Shown here: one piece after another, positions 51,511 to 62,058 of the stretch | How positions within the stretch are numbered: the stretch's first letter is position 1 | How the letters are laid out: the number at the start of each line of letters is the position of its first letter | Source of the DNA: Hermatobates lingyangjiaoensis | Taxonomy: Eukaryota; Arthropoda; Insecta; Hemiptera; Hermatobatidae | Assembly (NCBI GenBank): GCA_026182355.1 | Contig: JAPFBL010000550.1 | Span: 62,001 to 126,000, forward strand | Direction of reading: 5' to 3' | Length of the DNA stretch: 64,000 bases | Notes under the pieces: generated by a model | What the model was told of the DNA's origin: nothing | Database searches by the model: none | What the model saw: only the letters and a program-made list of their open reading frames with translations | Made by a program: the position numbers and the translations under genes

Positions 51511-51684
51511 AAATAATTAGTTATAATTGTATAATGATCTTGGATATTATAATATTATATAATTATATTACGAAGCAAGGTAGGTTGTTGGAGAAGGTAA
51601 TGTCGCAACTGTTTATTTTCTGAGGGCAAGCATGACCTTGTAATTTTCGTCATGCTGATGATAGAGGTGATTCCATAAAAGAGA

Positions 51685-52135
51685 TGCTTAGGTTAGGTTA
51701 GGTTACAGTGGCCGTCCCAAGAGAGAACACACATAGGCCGCAAGCCGGCCCCTTGTGATACCACAAAGAGAAATTGAGGCTATTCTCCCCCGTCACTGGT
51801 CCACTCGAACCATTTCGAGAGAACAATAAATTTAGACAGATCCCTGATACCAGTGGATGCTAAGTTCTCAAGATTGTTAAAGAAGTATTCTCCCAGTGCT
51901 TCTTTCCTTCTTTGAGCCAGACCAAGGAATTGACAGAGAAAGTGAGAAATTGTCTCTTCCTCTTCCTCGTTCTGGCATGCCCTGCAAAAATCCCTCGCCT
52001 CCAATCCTAATCTGGTGGCGTGTCTACCTACGAGCCAGTGTCCCGTGGAAACAGCGATCGCATTGGCTACATCTCTTCTATTCTTAGAAAGAAGATCCTT
52101 CGTTCTTCTGGAATTACAAGAAGGCCAAAAGAGAT
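51685..52135 (-). pseudogene. LINE ORF2 C-terminus and 3' UTR with telomere-like tail
   Basis: The minus strand from about 52004 encodes EARDFCRACQNEEEEETISH followed by FLCQF, the terminal CxxC...H...C zinc knuckle of Jockey/R1-type ORF2, ending at 51780. The 3' UTR runs through GGGACGGCCACTGT into (AACCT)3. Confidence 0.75.
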
Positions 52136-52179
52136 GCTTAAAGTATATGACTTTCTATATTATTAATATGGCAAACCGT

Positions 52180-52390
52180 CATACTTCGTACGATGATTTT
52201 GAAGTTGTTGGAGCGCTTTCGGACGTTATCCATCTTCAATCGCAGCTAACTAACTAATTAACGCAACTAACTACGGTTGAAAGAGTTAGTTAGTTGCGAT
52301 TGAAGATGGATAACGTCTTAAAGTGCTCCAACGACTCCAAGATCATCGTACGAGGTATGAAGGTTTGCCATATTAATAATATAAATCATA
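52180..52390. mobile_element. PLE inverted pair (GGA..TCCGAAAGCG family)
   Basis: The left arm contains CGCTTTCGGACGTTATCCAT and the right arm its complement in diverged form. The minus reading of the left arm is TTGAAGAT GGA TAACG TCC GAAAGCG. Outer arms TCGTACGATGATTTT pair. Confidence 0.62.
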
Positions 52391-52619
52391 ATGACCTCAG
52401 TGGTAATAATAATATGCATTTACGTGACTTTCTTTAGAACCGGTAACCTACAACTTCAAGAACCCCCACCCACTCCATACAAGAAAAATAATCAAGTCAT
52501 TTGGACATGAAACAACCAATCATATGTCAAATCCAGACCACTTATGTAGATTTCAAACGTTGGGTTACTTGCGTCTAGTGGTGGGGTTAGAGTTTCCTCA
52601 AGATTTCTCCCAAAAACAT

Positions 52620-53350
52620 TGAAATCATAAAATAAGTCCATATGTCACTACATGGTTATATTGAATGTAGAAGCTTTCAATGTTTACAACATTCATCGTC
52701 AGAATGGTAAACAGCCTTAAACTATCACTATCGCCATTTTATTATTTTTCTCCTTCCCGGTAACACTGCTTTAGCCCTCACCCAGTGAGTTCTTTAGTTG
52801 ACTGTCGTCCCTCCGTCAATTCACTTATTTTCCTGAGGAGACGACCGCCATATCGGTCGAAATATTTAAAAGTGAGTCTTTGTTACGTTTCTGTCTATGT
52901 GTCACAGTTTATTTTAAGTGTAATCTGTCCTGCCCGACCGTTTTTCGTTTATCATGATATATATATATTTGTGTATTTTGGGAGCAGACCTTCAATTATA
53001 CATGTTTTATTAAAAATTATGCCAATTTTAACTTTTGTTCTTTTCCGAGTTAATTTTTCAAGTTTTCTCACTATGGATTTCCACCTTTCTGGTAAAATTT
53101 ATATTTTACCAGAAAGGTGGAAATCCATAGTGAGAAAACTTGAAAAATTAACTCGGAAAAGAACAAAAGTTAAAATTGGCATAATTTTTAATAATATATA
53201 TATATAATATATATATATATATAAAACTAAAGTTTTAACGGGACTCTGTCAGTTCTTCAGGTTCAAATTAAACTCTCATTGCCAATGTTTCGGTTTTTAT
53301 TTAAAATCTTTTTTATAGCCAAAAGTATAAATTTAGAAACAGAAAAACTA
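52620..53350. mobile_element. PLE fragments
   Basis: 52660-52700 minus: CTGACGAT, AATGTT/ACATT stem, GAAAGC. 52795-52960: GAGACGACCGCC..GGTCGAAATATT tail. The minus strand 53010-52975 encodes [13 protein letters not shown] into TA. 53030-53180 is a palindrome whose plus arm encodes VRKLEKLTRKRTKVKIGIIF, a PLE N-terminal fragment. 53215-53350: CCGAAAC family, minus. Confidence 0.6.
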
Positions 53351-54960
53351 TGCTTTGGCTTTGGTATAACATATAGTACTTGTAGAATATGTATCAGATT
53401 TCCATATTTAGTTAAGATTCCATGAAATAATAAAATATAAGATATTTTAACTTTTAAATAACTCTCATAAAAAAAAAACTTTTATGATGTTAATGGATTT
53501 TATTATTTTCAGAATAATGAAGATGTTTCATTGGGCAAGGAACTAAACGAATATATGACTATAGTTTTATTTCAAGTTCCACAACTCTCTTAGGAAAAAG
53601 AAAACTGTAATTCGCTTCTTTTTTAAGTTCAGAAGACAGAATTTTTCCTTACTTATTTAAGAAAGTTAATTTCATAATGAAAAAGAAAAGTCTTTTAGCA
53701 TCATCTATTCAATTTAAGCTAAAAAAAATAAAAAATAAATAAATAAAAAATTAAAATAGATTAGAGTAGCCTCCAGTGTCTGAACACTTAAGTCAACCCT
53801 TGCCAGACTTCTTTATCATACTTCTGAACTTAAATAAAGCTAATGTTTTTTAAGTGTTTACAAATTAGAAAAATAGAAAATATAAATAAATTAGTTGTAT
53901 AATTGATTTCATTAATGCACTTAATGTACATTTTGTATTCAAAAAAATAAAGTAAAAAAAAATGAATTTTTAGGTTTAATTTTTTTTTTTCTTTTAAATG
54001 AAATGACCGACAGTGACACAATATATCTAAATGGATTGTTCTGTTTGTAGATTTTCACTATTGTCCAAAGAGTTACCTTTGAGTGTTCATATCTAATAAT
54101 AGTAGCAATAAATATATATATATGCATATATATTTAACATTGTATATAATTTTATTCCATGGTAAAATAAAAGATATCACATGAAAGGAAAAACATTTTT
54201 TTTGTTAAATGAAGTTGTAAGAAAAAAAAAAAGTTAATAATGAATTCTTTATTTATTAAAGAAGAAAAATTAGAAGAAAAACAAAATGGTGGAATTTACC
54301 TCCGTTTATTGAAGACACATACATTTTTAGGATTGTTGTCACATTCTTATAATGAATTTCATCTCTCGACTCAAATGAAGTGTCGTGAAAAAAACCCTTT
54401 TTCAGTGTTTTTCTTTTCTCCAACGACTGATTTATGGATTATTGAATGTAAAAAAAGAAAAAAAAACTAAGAAAAAGAAAACATTGAAATTATTTCATTT
54501 TTTTGATAGGCTCGTTATGTTAGATCTATATTAATATTTTATATTTTGTGTACTGCTACTATTTCAGTTTGAATGTAAAACTTTTCTTATATGAAATCAA
54601 TTTTTTTTATATTCTTAAAGTTTCTCATTGTTTGTTAAAAAGATCTCTATTTAAGGATTATAGAATATTTGTATGTATTATAAAAAAAAAATAAAATAAA
54701 ATATATTTCTATTTTTATTTTTTATTTTTTTTTTTTCTTCTAATATTTGTAATAGTTTTCATTCGTAAAATAAGTTGGAAGAAATGTATTGTATAGGATG
54801 TTATAAAGTCTGGGATTATACTATTTTATATTATTTTTCCTCCTGAGAACGAAGAGTGTGAGAACAGTGCTTCCTGGCATTGTCTAAAATAAGGAAGAAT
54901 TGATTTGGTTCTCTTGAATAGACGTGATGGATGGTCTAATCGTTAAATTACCGAAGAATT
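53350..54960. other. AT-rich intergenic stretch, no gene supported
   Basis: Long T- and A-rich tracts, short open frames only. A tttcag near 53510 could be an acceptor, but no conserved product follows. Could include alternative KDM4 3' UTR. Confidence 0.5.
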
Positions 54961-54969
54961 TTGACTTTT

Positions 54970-55310
54970 GATATAGGTTATGCTGAGAATAGCAGGGTTT
55001 GTAGGACCTTGGTCCGGAGTACCTGTTTTGATATTAGGACGTGCGCCCGGCTTATTCAGCCATATCACGAATCAAAATCAGAACAACATTTTCTATTTCA
55101 GCAGTACAGGTGTGGTTTTTTCCCAGTGACTAATACCTTTAAAGAGGCTTGCCTCTCTTTGGGCTCCATAGGTGTTAGACAGTCTGGGGGGCCACCATAC
55201 CCTATTGCTGTTTGTCACCTATTCAATTCGTAACCGCGCCCAATGTTGCTTAACTTCGGTGATAAACCGCAACCGGTGTATTCAACACGGCTATGAACTT
55301 TGACCTGTGT
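54970..55310 (-). pseudogene. 5S rRNA-like segment within repeat
   Basis: The minus strand 55301-55231 reads CATAGCCGTGTTGAATACAC, then ATCACCGAAGTTAAGCAACA and TTGGGCGCGGTTA, colinear with the 5' two-thirds of arthropod 5S rRNA. The 3' third is missing, so it is a pseudogene or 5S-derived repeat. 54977-55060 shares a block with 13290-13330. Confidence 0.72.
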
Positions 55311-55616
55311 TGACCTTTATACGCACCAAGCCATATTTCAGGCCATATCGTTTTTAAATCAAGTCAGGTTGTCTTTTTACGATTTGCCCTTTAGCCGTCC
55401 CATGTTCGACATGGCGACGCCCAAGGTGAGCAACTCGATACTATTCGCGCACAGTATATTTACTTCGCGAAACGGTTACACTGGGTACGAATGATATTTC
55501 GGAGCAAAAGGAAGATCCCATGTAACATAACTAGGTCAGACGTTGTCAGGCTTACCTTAATCTTACGTCTAATTATACATGTAACTTTTTTTTTACATTA
55601 AACTATAGGTAATGTC

Positions 55617-55889
55617 CTAGGGTGATTTAACCCTATTTATGGCGTGGATGTAGCTCAGGAACGCCGGGAGGTTGACTTTTTCCAGTACTCTACCGTATGA
55701 GTTGGACAGGGTAGAGCCTAAAAACATCTCCACTCTGTATCTCTCCCTGTCGTATCTCGGGCAGGCTTCGAGGACATGCTGCACAGACTCAGTCGGGTGC
55801 TCACAGTCGCAAGCCGCACTTGGTCTGAGCCGGAAACGCATTAGGTACGACCCGAAATTACCATGGCCTGTTAGGTACTGGAGTGACAT
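55617..55889 (-). pseudogene. R1/Jockey-type LINE ORF2 C-terminal end
   Basis: Encodes LQYLTGHGNFGSYLMRFRLR then CDCEHPTESVQHVLEACPRY, the LTGHG..Y..RF...C.C......H.L..CP signature at the ORF2 C-terminus. The frame is open to its stop at 55617, but the rest of the element is not seen. Confidence 0.75.
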
Positions 55890-55929
55890 GTGGTCTTATG
55901 AACTTTGACCTAGAGATAAGTCTGATTTC

Positions 55930-56805
55930 GTACCTTTCTATTTTTTTTTTGTCAGTACATATGTCGTTATGCCGATTTGGCTTATAGTGTGGAGAACCTC
56001 TCCAATAATCCAAGCCATGGTTTTACATCTATAGCAAGGGAGAACGTCGGGCCACCCTGGTTTGGAGTACCTGTTTTGATTTATTCATGTTCCTCGGCTT
56101 TTTGGCCATACCATGATAAAGCAGAATAGGTTGATGTTTTTTAACGTGGAGCCCTTTCGCCACGTCACGAGAACCAACCATCCGCTGACTAATCATAACA
56201 CAACGAAACGGTCCTCGTGAAGTGCCCAAGGTGGACCTCGCAAAGGCGGGCTTTCACGACCAGTTAGTCTCTAAAAATGACTGAGGGTTACTTGATGATA
56301 GGGTTCATCAAGGATTACAGGGGAAAAGGTCCGAAGTACCACCCGAGTGTTCTTAAAAATGCAATCGGTGCCTCGGGGACAGAGCTCCAAGCCCATGGGT
56401 GTTTTCCGTTATCTTTACTATTGCCTCTCTCTTTTATACTTTCATTGCAAGTTGACACTCATGCCCCGTCAGGACTCCGGGTGGCTGTGGTTCCTTACTC
56501 AGGTAGAGTTAGACACAAATGATCGTTTGTGATGGACTTCATTTGTGTGGACACTTTTTATTTCTTTATCCATTTTACCTCAAAATCATTATTATAAAAG
56601 TAAAATATGTAAATAATGTGAACAATTGTGTCAAAGTATAATATCTTAATGTCAAAGTTAAGTCTCAAATCATTGACTTAGAATGCACAGAATCCTAGAT
56701 CTAGTAATTATATTCTTTTCGAGTGTTATATTACAAAAAAGACACAAAAGAAATCACAGAGACTCATACTTTTGACTCATAAAAATGACAAAACCATTAT
56801 TAAAT
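55930..56805. other. Repeat-derived intergenic sequence
   Basis: 55940-56010 shares GTCAGTACATATGTCG with 32850. 56053 onward shares GGAGTACCTGTTTTGAT with 55017. 56530-56620 matches the ends of the 22675 PLE palindrome (TTTGTGTGGACACTTTT). No gene recognised. Confidence 0.45.
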
Positions 56806-56859
56806 CATTAGTTGTGCAATCCGCAATTGTATTGTGGTAATCAATACCACACAATCGTA

Positions 56860-58255
56860 ATGTGTGATTGTTATATAACAAAAACACACAAAAGAAATCA
56901 CAGAGACTCATACTATATTCGATTGTTATATCACAAAAAAAAAAAAATCACAGAGACTCATACTAATTTCGATTGTATTAAACACAAAAGAAATCACAGA
57001 AACACAAACAAAAAAAAAAATCACAGAGACTCATACTATATTTCGATTGTTATATTACAAAACACAAAAAAGAAATCACAGAAACACAAAACACAAAAAA
57101 AGAAATCACAGAGACTCATACTATATTTCGATTGTTATATTACAAAACACAAAAAAGAAATCACAGAGACTCATACTATATTTCGATTGTTATATCACAA
57201 AAACACAAAAAAAATCACAGAGACACAAAACACAAAAAAAGAAATCACAGAGACTCATACTATATTTCGATTGTTATATTACAAAACACAAAAAAGAAAT
57301 CACAGAGACTCATACTATATTTCGATTGTTATATCACAAAAACACAAAAGAAATCACAGAGACTCATACTATATTTCGATTGTTATATTACAAAACACAA
57401 AAAAGAAATCACAGAGACTCATACTATATTTCGATTGTTATATACAAACACAAAAAAATCACAGAGACTCATACTATATTTCGATTGTTATATCACAAAA
57501 ACACAAAAAAAATCACAGAGACACAAAACACAAAAAAAGAAATCACAGAGACTCATACTATATTTCGATGGTTATATCACAAAAACACAAAAAAGAAATC
57601 ACAGAGACTCATACTATATTTCGATTGTTATATTACAAAACACAAAAAAGAAATCACAGAAACACAAAAAAAGAAATCACAGAGACTCATACTATATTTC
57701 GATTGTTATATTACAAAACACAAAAAAAGAAATCACAGAGACTCATACTATATTTCGATTGTTATATTACAAAAACAAAAAAGAAATCACAGAGACTCAT
57801 ACTATATTTCGATTGTTATATCACAAAAACACACAAAAGAAATCACAGAGACTCATACATATTTCGATTGTTATCCACAACAAAAAGAAATCACAGAGAC
57901 TCTTATACATATTCTCGATTGGTTAGTAGTCCACAACTAATACACAAAAGAAATCACAGACTCATACTATATTTCGATTGTTATATTACAAAACACAAAA
58001 GAGAAATCACAGAGACTCATACTATATTTCGATTGTTATATTACAAAACACAAAAAAGAAATCACAGAGACTCATACAATATTTCGATTGTTATATTACA
58101 AAAACAAACAAAAAAGAAATCACAGAGACTCATACTATATTTCGATTGTTATATCACAAAAAACACACAAAAGAAATCACAGAGACTCATACTATATTTC
58201 GATTGTTATATCACAAAAACACACAAAAGAATCACAGAGACTCATACTATACCCA
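56860..58255 (+). repeat. About 55-bp minisatellite, about 25 units
   Basis: Units of GAAATCACAGAGACTCATAC, TATATTTCGATTGTTATA and CACAAAACACAAAAAA with variable A runs. The unit has no stop in any plus frame, which gives a 528-codon open frame and shorter ones in other frames. Confidence 0.92.
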
Positions 58256-58416
58256 GGAGTAGTTCCTGGGTTGGTAGTAGGTTCTTCACCAACCTTAGTG
58301 TACCATTTGTCCATAGTTGTTTAATGACACGGGAAACTTCTTTATTGGAGAAACCATTATTTACTACTATTTTCCTATGGTACCGCGTGCTAATATAGCT
58401 AATATAGCATGCTAAT

Positions 58417-58857
58417 ATGCATGCTAATTATAGACAAGATGAACGTGCTGTAAAAAAGATCGTCTATAAGAATGTCACCCCTACTTGTAATGATGATAAA
58501 GTAGCTCTAAGAATTTATTATAAAAACTCCCAAACTGAATACCGTATCCTTCAGAATTCCCCTCATAACAATGTACCGGACCTTCAGAATAGCCAGCTTG
58601 TGTACAAGTATACCTGTAATAAATGGATCCGTGAAGCCCTTCCTACTTGTTACATAGGGTTTACTACAAACAAACTTTCCCGACGCCTCACCCTTCACCT
58701 CACAACAGGAGCCCCTAAAAAACAATCCAGAGAAGTACATAATATCCCCTTGACACGTGAAATGCTTGTGGACGGGACGTCATTCCTAAGAAAAGAAAGA
58801 GATTTCCACAGGCTCCACATTCTAGAAGCTTTATATATCAAAGATTTAAATCCCTAA
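58417..58857 (+). CDS. PLE C-terminal GIY-YIG endonuclease domain (5'-truncated)
   Basis: The open frame to the stop at 58857 is recognisable from about 58560. LVYKYTCNK, then CYIGFTTNKLSRRLTLHL, then ILEALYIKDLNP correspond to the VYK-C, YIG.T...L..R...H and E-A-I..LNP landmarks of PLE-type GIY-YIG nucleases, which nick DNA to prime retrotransposition. The first Ile-Tyr is Val-Tyr here. The reverse transcriptase is absent, replaced upstream by the minisatellite. Ordinary gene context and a transcript start are lacking, so it is a truncated retroelement end rather than a host gene. Confidence 0.72.
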   Translation: MHANYRQDERAVKKIVYKNVTPTCNDDKVALRIYYKNSQTEYRILQNSPHNNVPDLQNSQLVYKYTCNKWIREALPTCYIGFTTNKLSRRLTLHLTTGAPKKQSREVHNIPLTREMLVDGTSFLRKERDFHRLHILEALYIKDLNP

Positions 58858-59099
58858 ATTAATGGCCATACATGCGATATGGGTATAATACCAAGCATGA
58901 GAATTTTTGAAAACAGTTACAAGAAAATTAGGGATGCTAATTAATTGGCCTACGACAGGATGACAAACTGTTTTCAATTTGGTAACTTGTTTGAACCTGC
59001 TAACTTTTATTTATATTCTTTAGTTTATTTCAAAATTGTTTAAATTCTTTCATTGTTTGATAAAAATTTTAAAATTTCAAAAACGTTTAAAGACCCTAC

Positions 59100-59125
59100 C
59101 TGAAGATGACTAGAGAAAGTCGAAA
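59100..59125 (+). ncRNA. Hammerhead-like motif behind the PLE endonuclease
   Basis: CTGAAGAT, GACT, AGAGAA, AGTC, GAAAGC: the invariant CTGANGA and GAAA flank a four-pair stem. It lies about 240 bases after the endonuclease stop, as expected for the PLE 3' region. One extra base between CTGANGA and the stem departs from the canonical motif; activity is unproven. Confidence 0.55.
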
Positions 59126-59179
59126 GCTAGTATACAATGGTCTTGTAAGTTATGTTAGTTTTCAATTGTATTTGAATTG

Positions 59180-59400
59180 TTGACATCTATTAAAGTGTTT
59201 CAAAAAAGTGTCTCAATGTCCTTTGGACAACTTATTTGGGAATTACCACCTTATATTCGTAAGACTGTCAGGAGACTGGAACAGCTTAGTTTAAAAGTCG
59301 TTAATACCGAAGCTGCGGTACATTTCAACAAAGTATGCCTCCAAGAAGATTTGCTGCCAACCAAGACTTATGTATATATATTAATTGTGTTGAACTGAAT
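59180..59400 (+). mobile_element. PLE N-terminal coding fragment
   Basis: Encodes LPPYIRKTVRRLEQLSLKVV, then FNKVCLQEDLLPTKTYVYI. Related to scraps at 3560, 33665 and 53110. Following the PLE tail at 59100, it is consistent with a tandem PLE arrangement in which the tail of one copy precedes the start of the next. Confidence 0.6.
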
Positions 59401-59499
59401 CGCCTTAATCAAACATACCTTTCTTTTGAGCAGTTTTTCATATTTTCTTGATAATTTCAAATCGTCTTGATTTAGTTGGTGAATTATTTGAGCAAAACT

Positions 59500-59945
59500 C
59501 TGGTTGGCCAAGATTCCAAGCCAAGATGGTCTTCCTCTTCGCTCTTCACACCTCCTGATGACGACGATGGTCGAAATATCGATGTGAGTTATGTCTGTGT
59601 CTTTCTGTGTGTTTCCGTCGTTTTGAATTTATTTTATTTAAAAAGGTCCGCTGGACCGTTTCTTTTAATTGTATATAATATATATATATATATATACACT
59701 TTTTCGTTGAAAATACGATCGAAAACGGACAAATATAGTTCAATGTAGAAAAAGAAACATAGATAAATTATCTATGATATTATGTATCTATCATACATAT
59801 TATCTATGATATGTGCTTGATTACATTAAGCACACACTTACAGTCTCTAATTTCGGTTTGAACTGTCTTCAGGAGAGATATGAGAGGGAAACCAAGCGCA
59901 CTGGTTCAGAGACGGTTGGGTCTCCAACCAGCAATTGATAAAAAA
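59500..59945. mobile_element. PLE tails
   Basis: 59555-59576: CTGATGAC GAC GATG GTC GAAA, then ATATCGATGTGAG; TA tract at 59670. 59840-59940: minus GGTTCGAAC-family copy. Confidence 0.62.
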
Positions 59946-61183
59946 AAGAATTCATAAAATTCCGATTACGTCAAAGGACACTATATTATAAAAACTGTAA
60001 ATTCATCTCGGAATAATGGATTACTTCCTATACCTGTCGGATTTGTTTACATTGATTTACATTTGTGTGGGACTGGCAGACTGAAATAGCTTCTTTTATA
60101 ATAGTACAGATTATTATGAAATCTGAAAGTAGTAGAAATTTAATGCGTATTGTTTTTTTATAATTGAATTTGTGACATTGCAATGTATATTTACTATTAT
60201 TTAATATACATATTTATTTATATTTTAAGTATATACTTTTTAAATGAAAATATCTATAGTACATTAATTTTAAATACTTAAGTAAATTTTAATAACATTT
60301 TCATAAAAATATTGTTTGATTTTATGTATTGTGCAATTTATTTTTGTAATTAATAAAGATGACCCAAAATGCAAACAGGTGTTCTTGTCATAGACGTAAA
60401 TCCTTTTTTATGTTTGTTAATATTTACGTTCAGGTCTCAATGTTTTCCTCTGTTCGTAAATGGTACAGCAATGGTCTGTCTACCTTGACAATTCCACTTA
60501 AGGAATTTCTGAAACTGGGCATGACTCAATAAGAATCAAGGACTTAGTATCATTCATTACTTGTAAATGTGTGCACTGTCAGTAAGTAGGTCGATTGTTG
60601 TTGAAACTTTTTTTTTAAAGAAGAAACGGAATTCTCTTTAGTTATCTAATTTGCTATCAACTGCTTCATATATGAACCTTGCATTATCATTCTACATTAT
60701 CACTTTTTCATAACTAAAAAATGAAGGTTGCACATTTTGCCTGACTAATTTTAATTGTAATTAAGGTTACGTTTCAAATAATATTCTCTTATCAATATAA
60801 TAATTGTGATTATAATTATTTAGTTAAATTTAATTTTGTTTAGATCTATATCATTACAATGATATAGAGTAAGTAAACAGTAAAGATCTTTTTGCTTTTC
60901 AAATACCAATTTTTAATTTAACTGGTGAATATCTTAATATGTACAAATATGTTAATATGATTACATTAATCATTTAGTTGGCTAATGGCCTTAGTAAAAT
61001 AGTTTTAAAATTGAAGACATTATAGTTGGTATACCTGTCGGCTGGACTATGGTGTAAAAAAAATTCCCTCTTCCCGCCAGTTGATAATCAGTTTGCGTCT
61101 TAGTGAGCTCTAAAGCAAAAGCGTAATTTTATATTTGTGACTGTTTTGTTCTGTTTATTTAATATTTGTTAATTTCCTTCAAT
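59945..61183. other. Intergenic region upstream of the LEM gene
   Basis: AT-rich, no gene seen. An AATAAAG at about 60351 could be a poly(A) signal. No TATA box stands out upstream of 61184. The promoter of the LEM gene is presumed in the last few hundred bases. Confidence 0.4.
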
Positions 61184-62058
61184 ATGGAGTTACTTGAGGA
61201 ACTGACGAACGCTGAAATCCATTCTAAGTTGATTGAATTAGGATATGAAGTTGGACCAATTACTCCAACAACACGCAGAGTGTATTTGAAAAAATTGAAT
61301 AGTTTGTTAAATGAGAATAGTATGACCTTGAATGACACCACTACCTCAGTTTTGAATAGCAGTATCAATGAAATTTCTCAAGTGGATTCTAAAAGCAAAC
61401 GAAGGTCTGTTACACGCTCTCCCACTAGACGTAAATCGCCCTCTAGACAAGTAGAAAGTAATATACCATTGGCAAACTCAACTGTAGTTGATTCTTCTTC
61501 TAGAATCAAGTATGATTTACCTTCCAGCAGTAGGGATGGTTATAGGGATTTATCTACTCCAAAGAACCGCAATGAACAATCTGTCTATAGTCCCAGCTTT
61601 AAAAACGTGCCTTCAAGTAGAAGTGATAGTGAATTTGGTGACGATATCTTAGAAGGATTAAAGCCCAGAACACCCAGTTCATTTAACGGCACCAATGTCT
61701 TTTTGGGTAGGTTAGGATCAGGTTCTGGTATTGGGGATGTTTTCAGGTCAAAACAATCTTTGAGTTCACAAGTATCGCCTAGAGATGATATTTTAACAAG
61801 GGATTTCGATCCTGATAAACCATATACATCTGATTTTACGAGGCATCTGTCAAGTATATCTGCTCACCGAATTGCAGGTATATTCTTACCAATAATAATT
61901 ACTTAATAATTTAATGTTCTTCGATATCGTAATCCAAGTGAGTTGTTTTTAGCCGCCACTAATTCAAGAGTACCCCTGAATCCAAGGATATATAACAGTG
62001 TTAAAGAAAATGACGATGAAGACGGGATTGAAGAACAATATTCTAGAATTCCTCAGAG
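61184..62058 (+). CDS. LEM-domain protein, first two exons (3'-incomplete)
   Basis: Exon 1 is 61184-61877 and exon 2 is 61953-62058 (A|G donor at 61877, ttttag acceptor, donor AG|gtaagt, ending in phase 2), giving 266 complete codons. The first about 42 residues form a LEM domain, MELLEELTNAEIHSKLIELG with PITPTTRRVYLKKL. This helix-turn-helix fold binds the chromatin protein BAF at the inner nuclear envelope (emerin, LAP2, MAN1, Lem2 families). Next come a basic SR-rich stretch (KSKRRSVTRSPTRRKSPSRQ), a Ser-rich part, and an acidic segment in exon 2 (KENDDEDGIEEQY). The ATG at 61184 is chosen because the LEM domain begins immediately there and G follows at +4. No membrane segment is reached, so the subfamily cannot be named; LEMD2/MAN1-like is a guess. 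Confidence 0.88.

Noticed and set aside
53511..53600. Extra 3' exon after a tttcag (NNEDVSLGKELNEYM...)
   Set aside because: Only one weak acceptor and a short frame with no homology. KDM4 already ends with a conserved Tudor C-terminus and stop at 51490.
54240..54470. 76-codon frame (MNSLFIKEEKLEEKQNGG...)
   Set aside because: Short, AT-driven composition, no homology and no splice or promoter context.
55231..55301. Functional 5S rRNA gene
   Set aside because: The 3' third is missing and the sequence continues into unrelated repeat DNA.
56812..58398. 528-codon open frame rich in HRDSYYISIVILQ-type repeats
   Set aside because: It coincides with a minisatellite lacking stop codons in any plus frame. 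Frame changes between units are random and there is no start context or homology.
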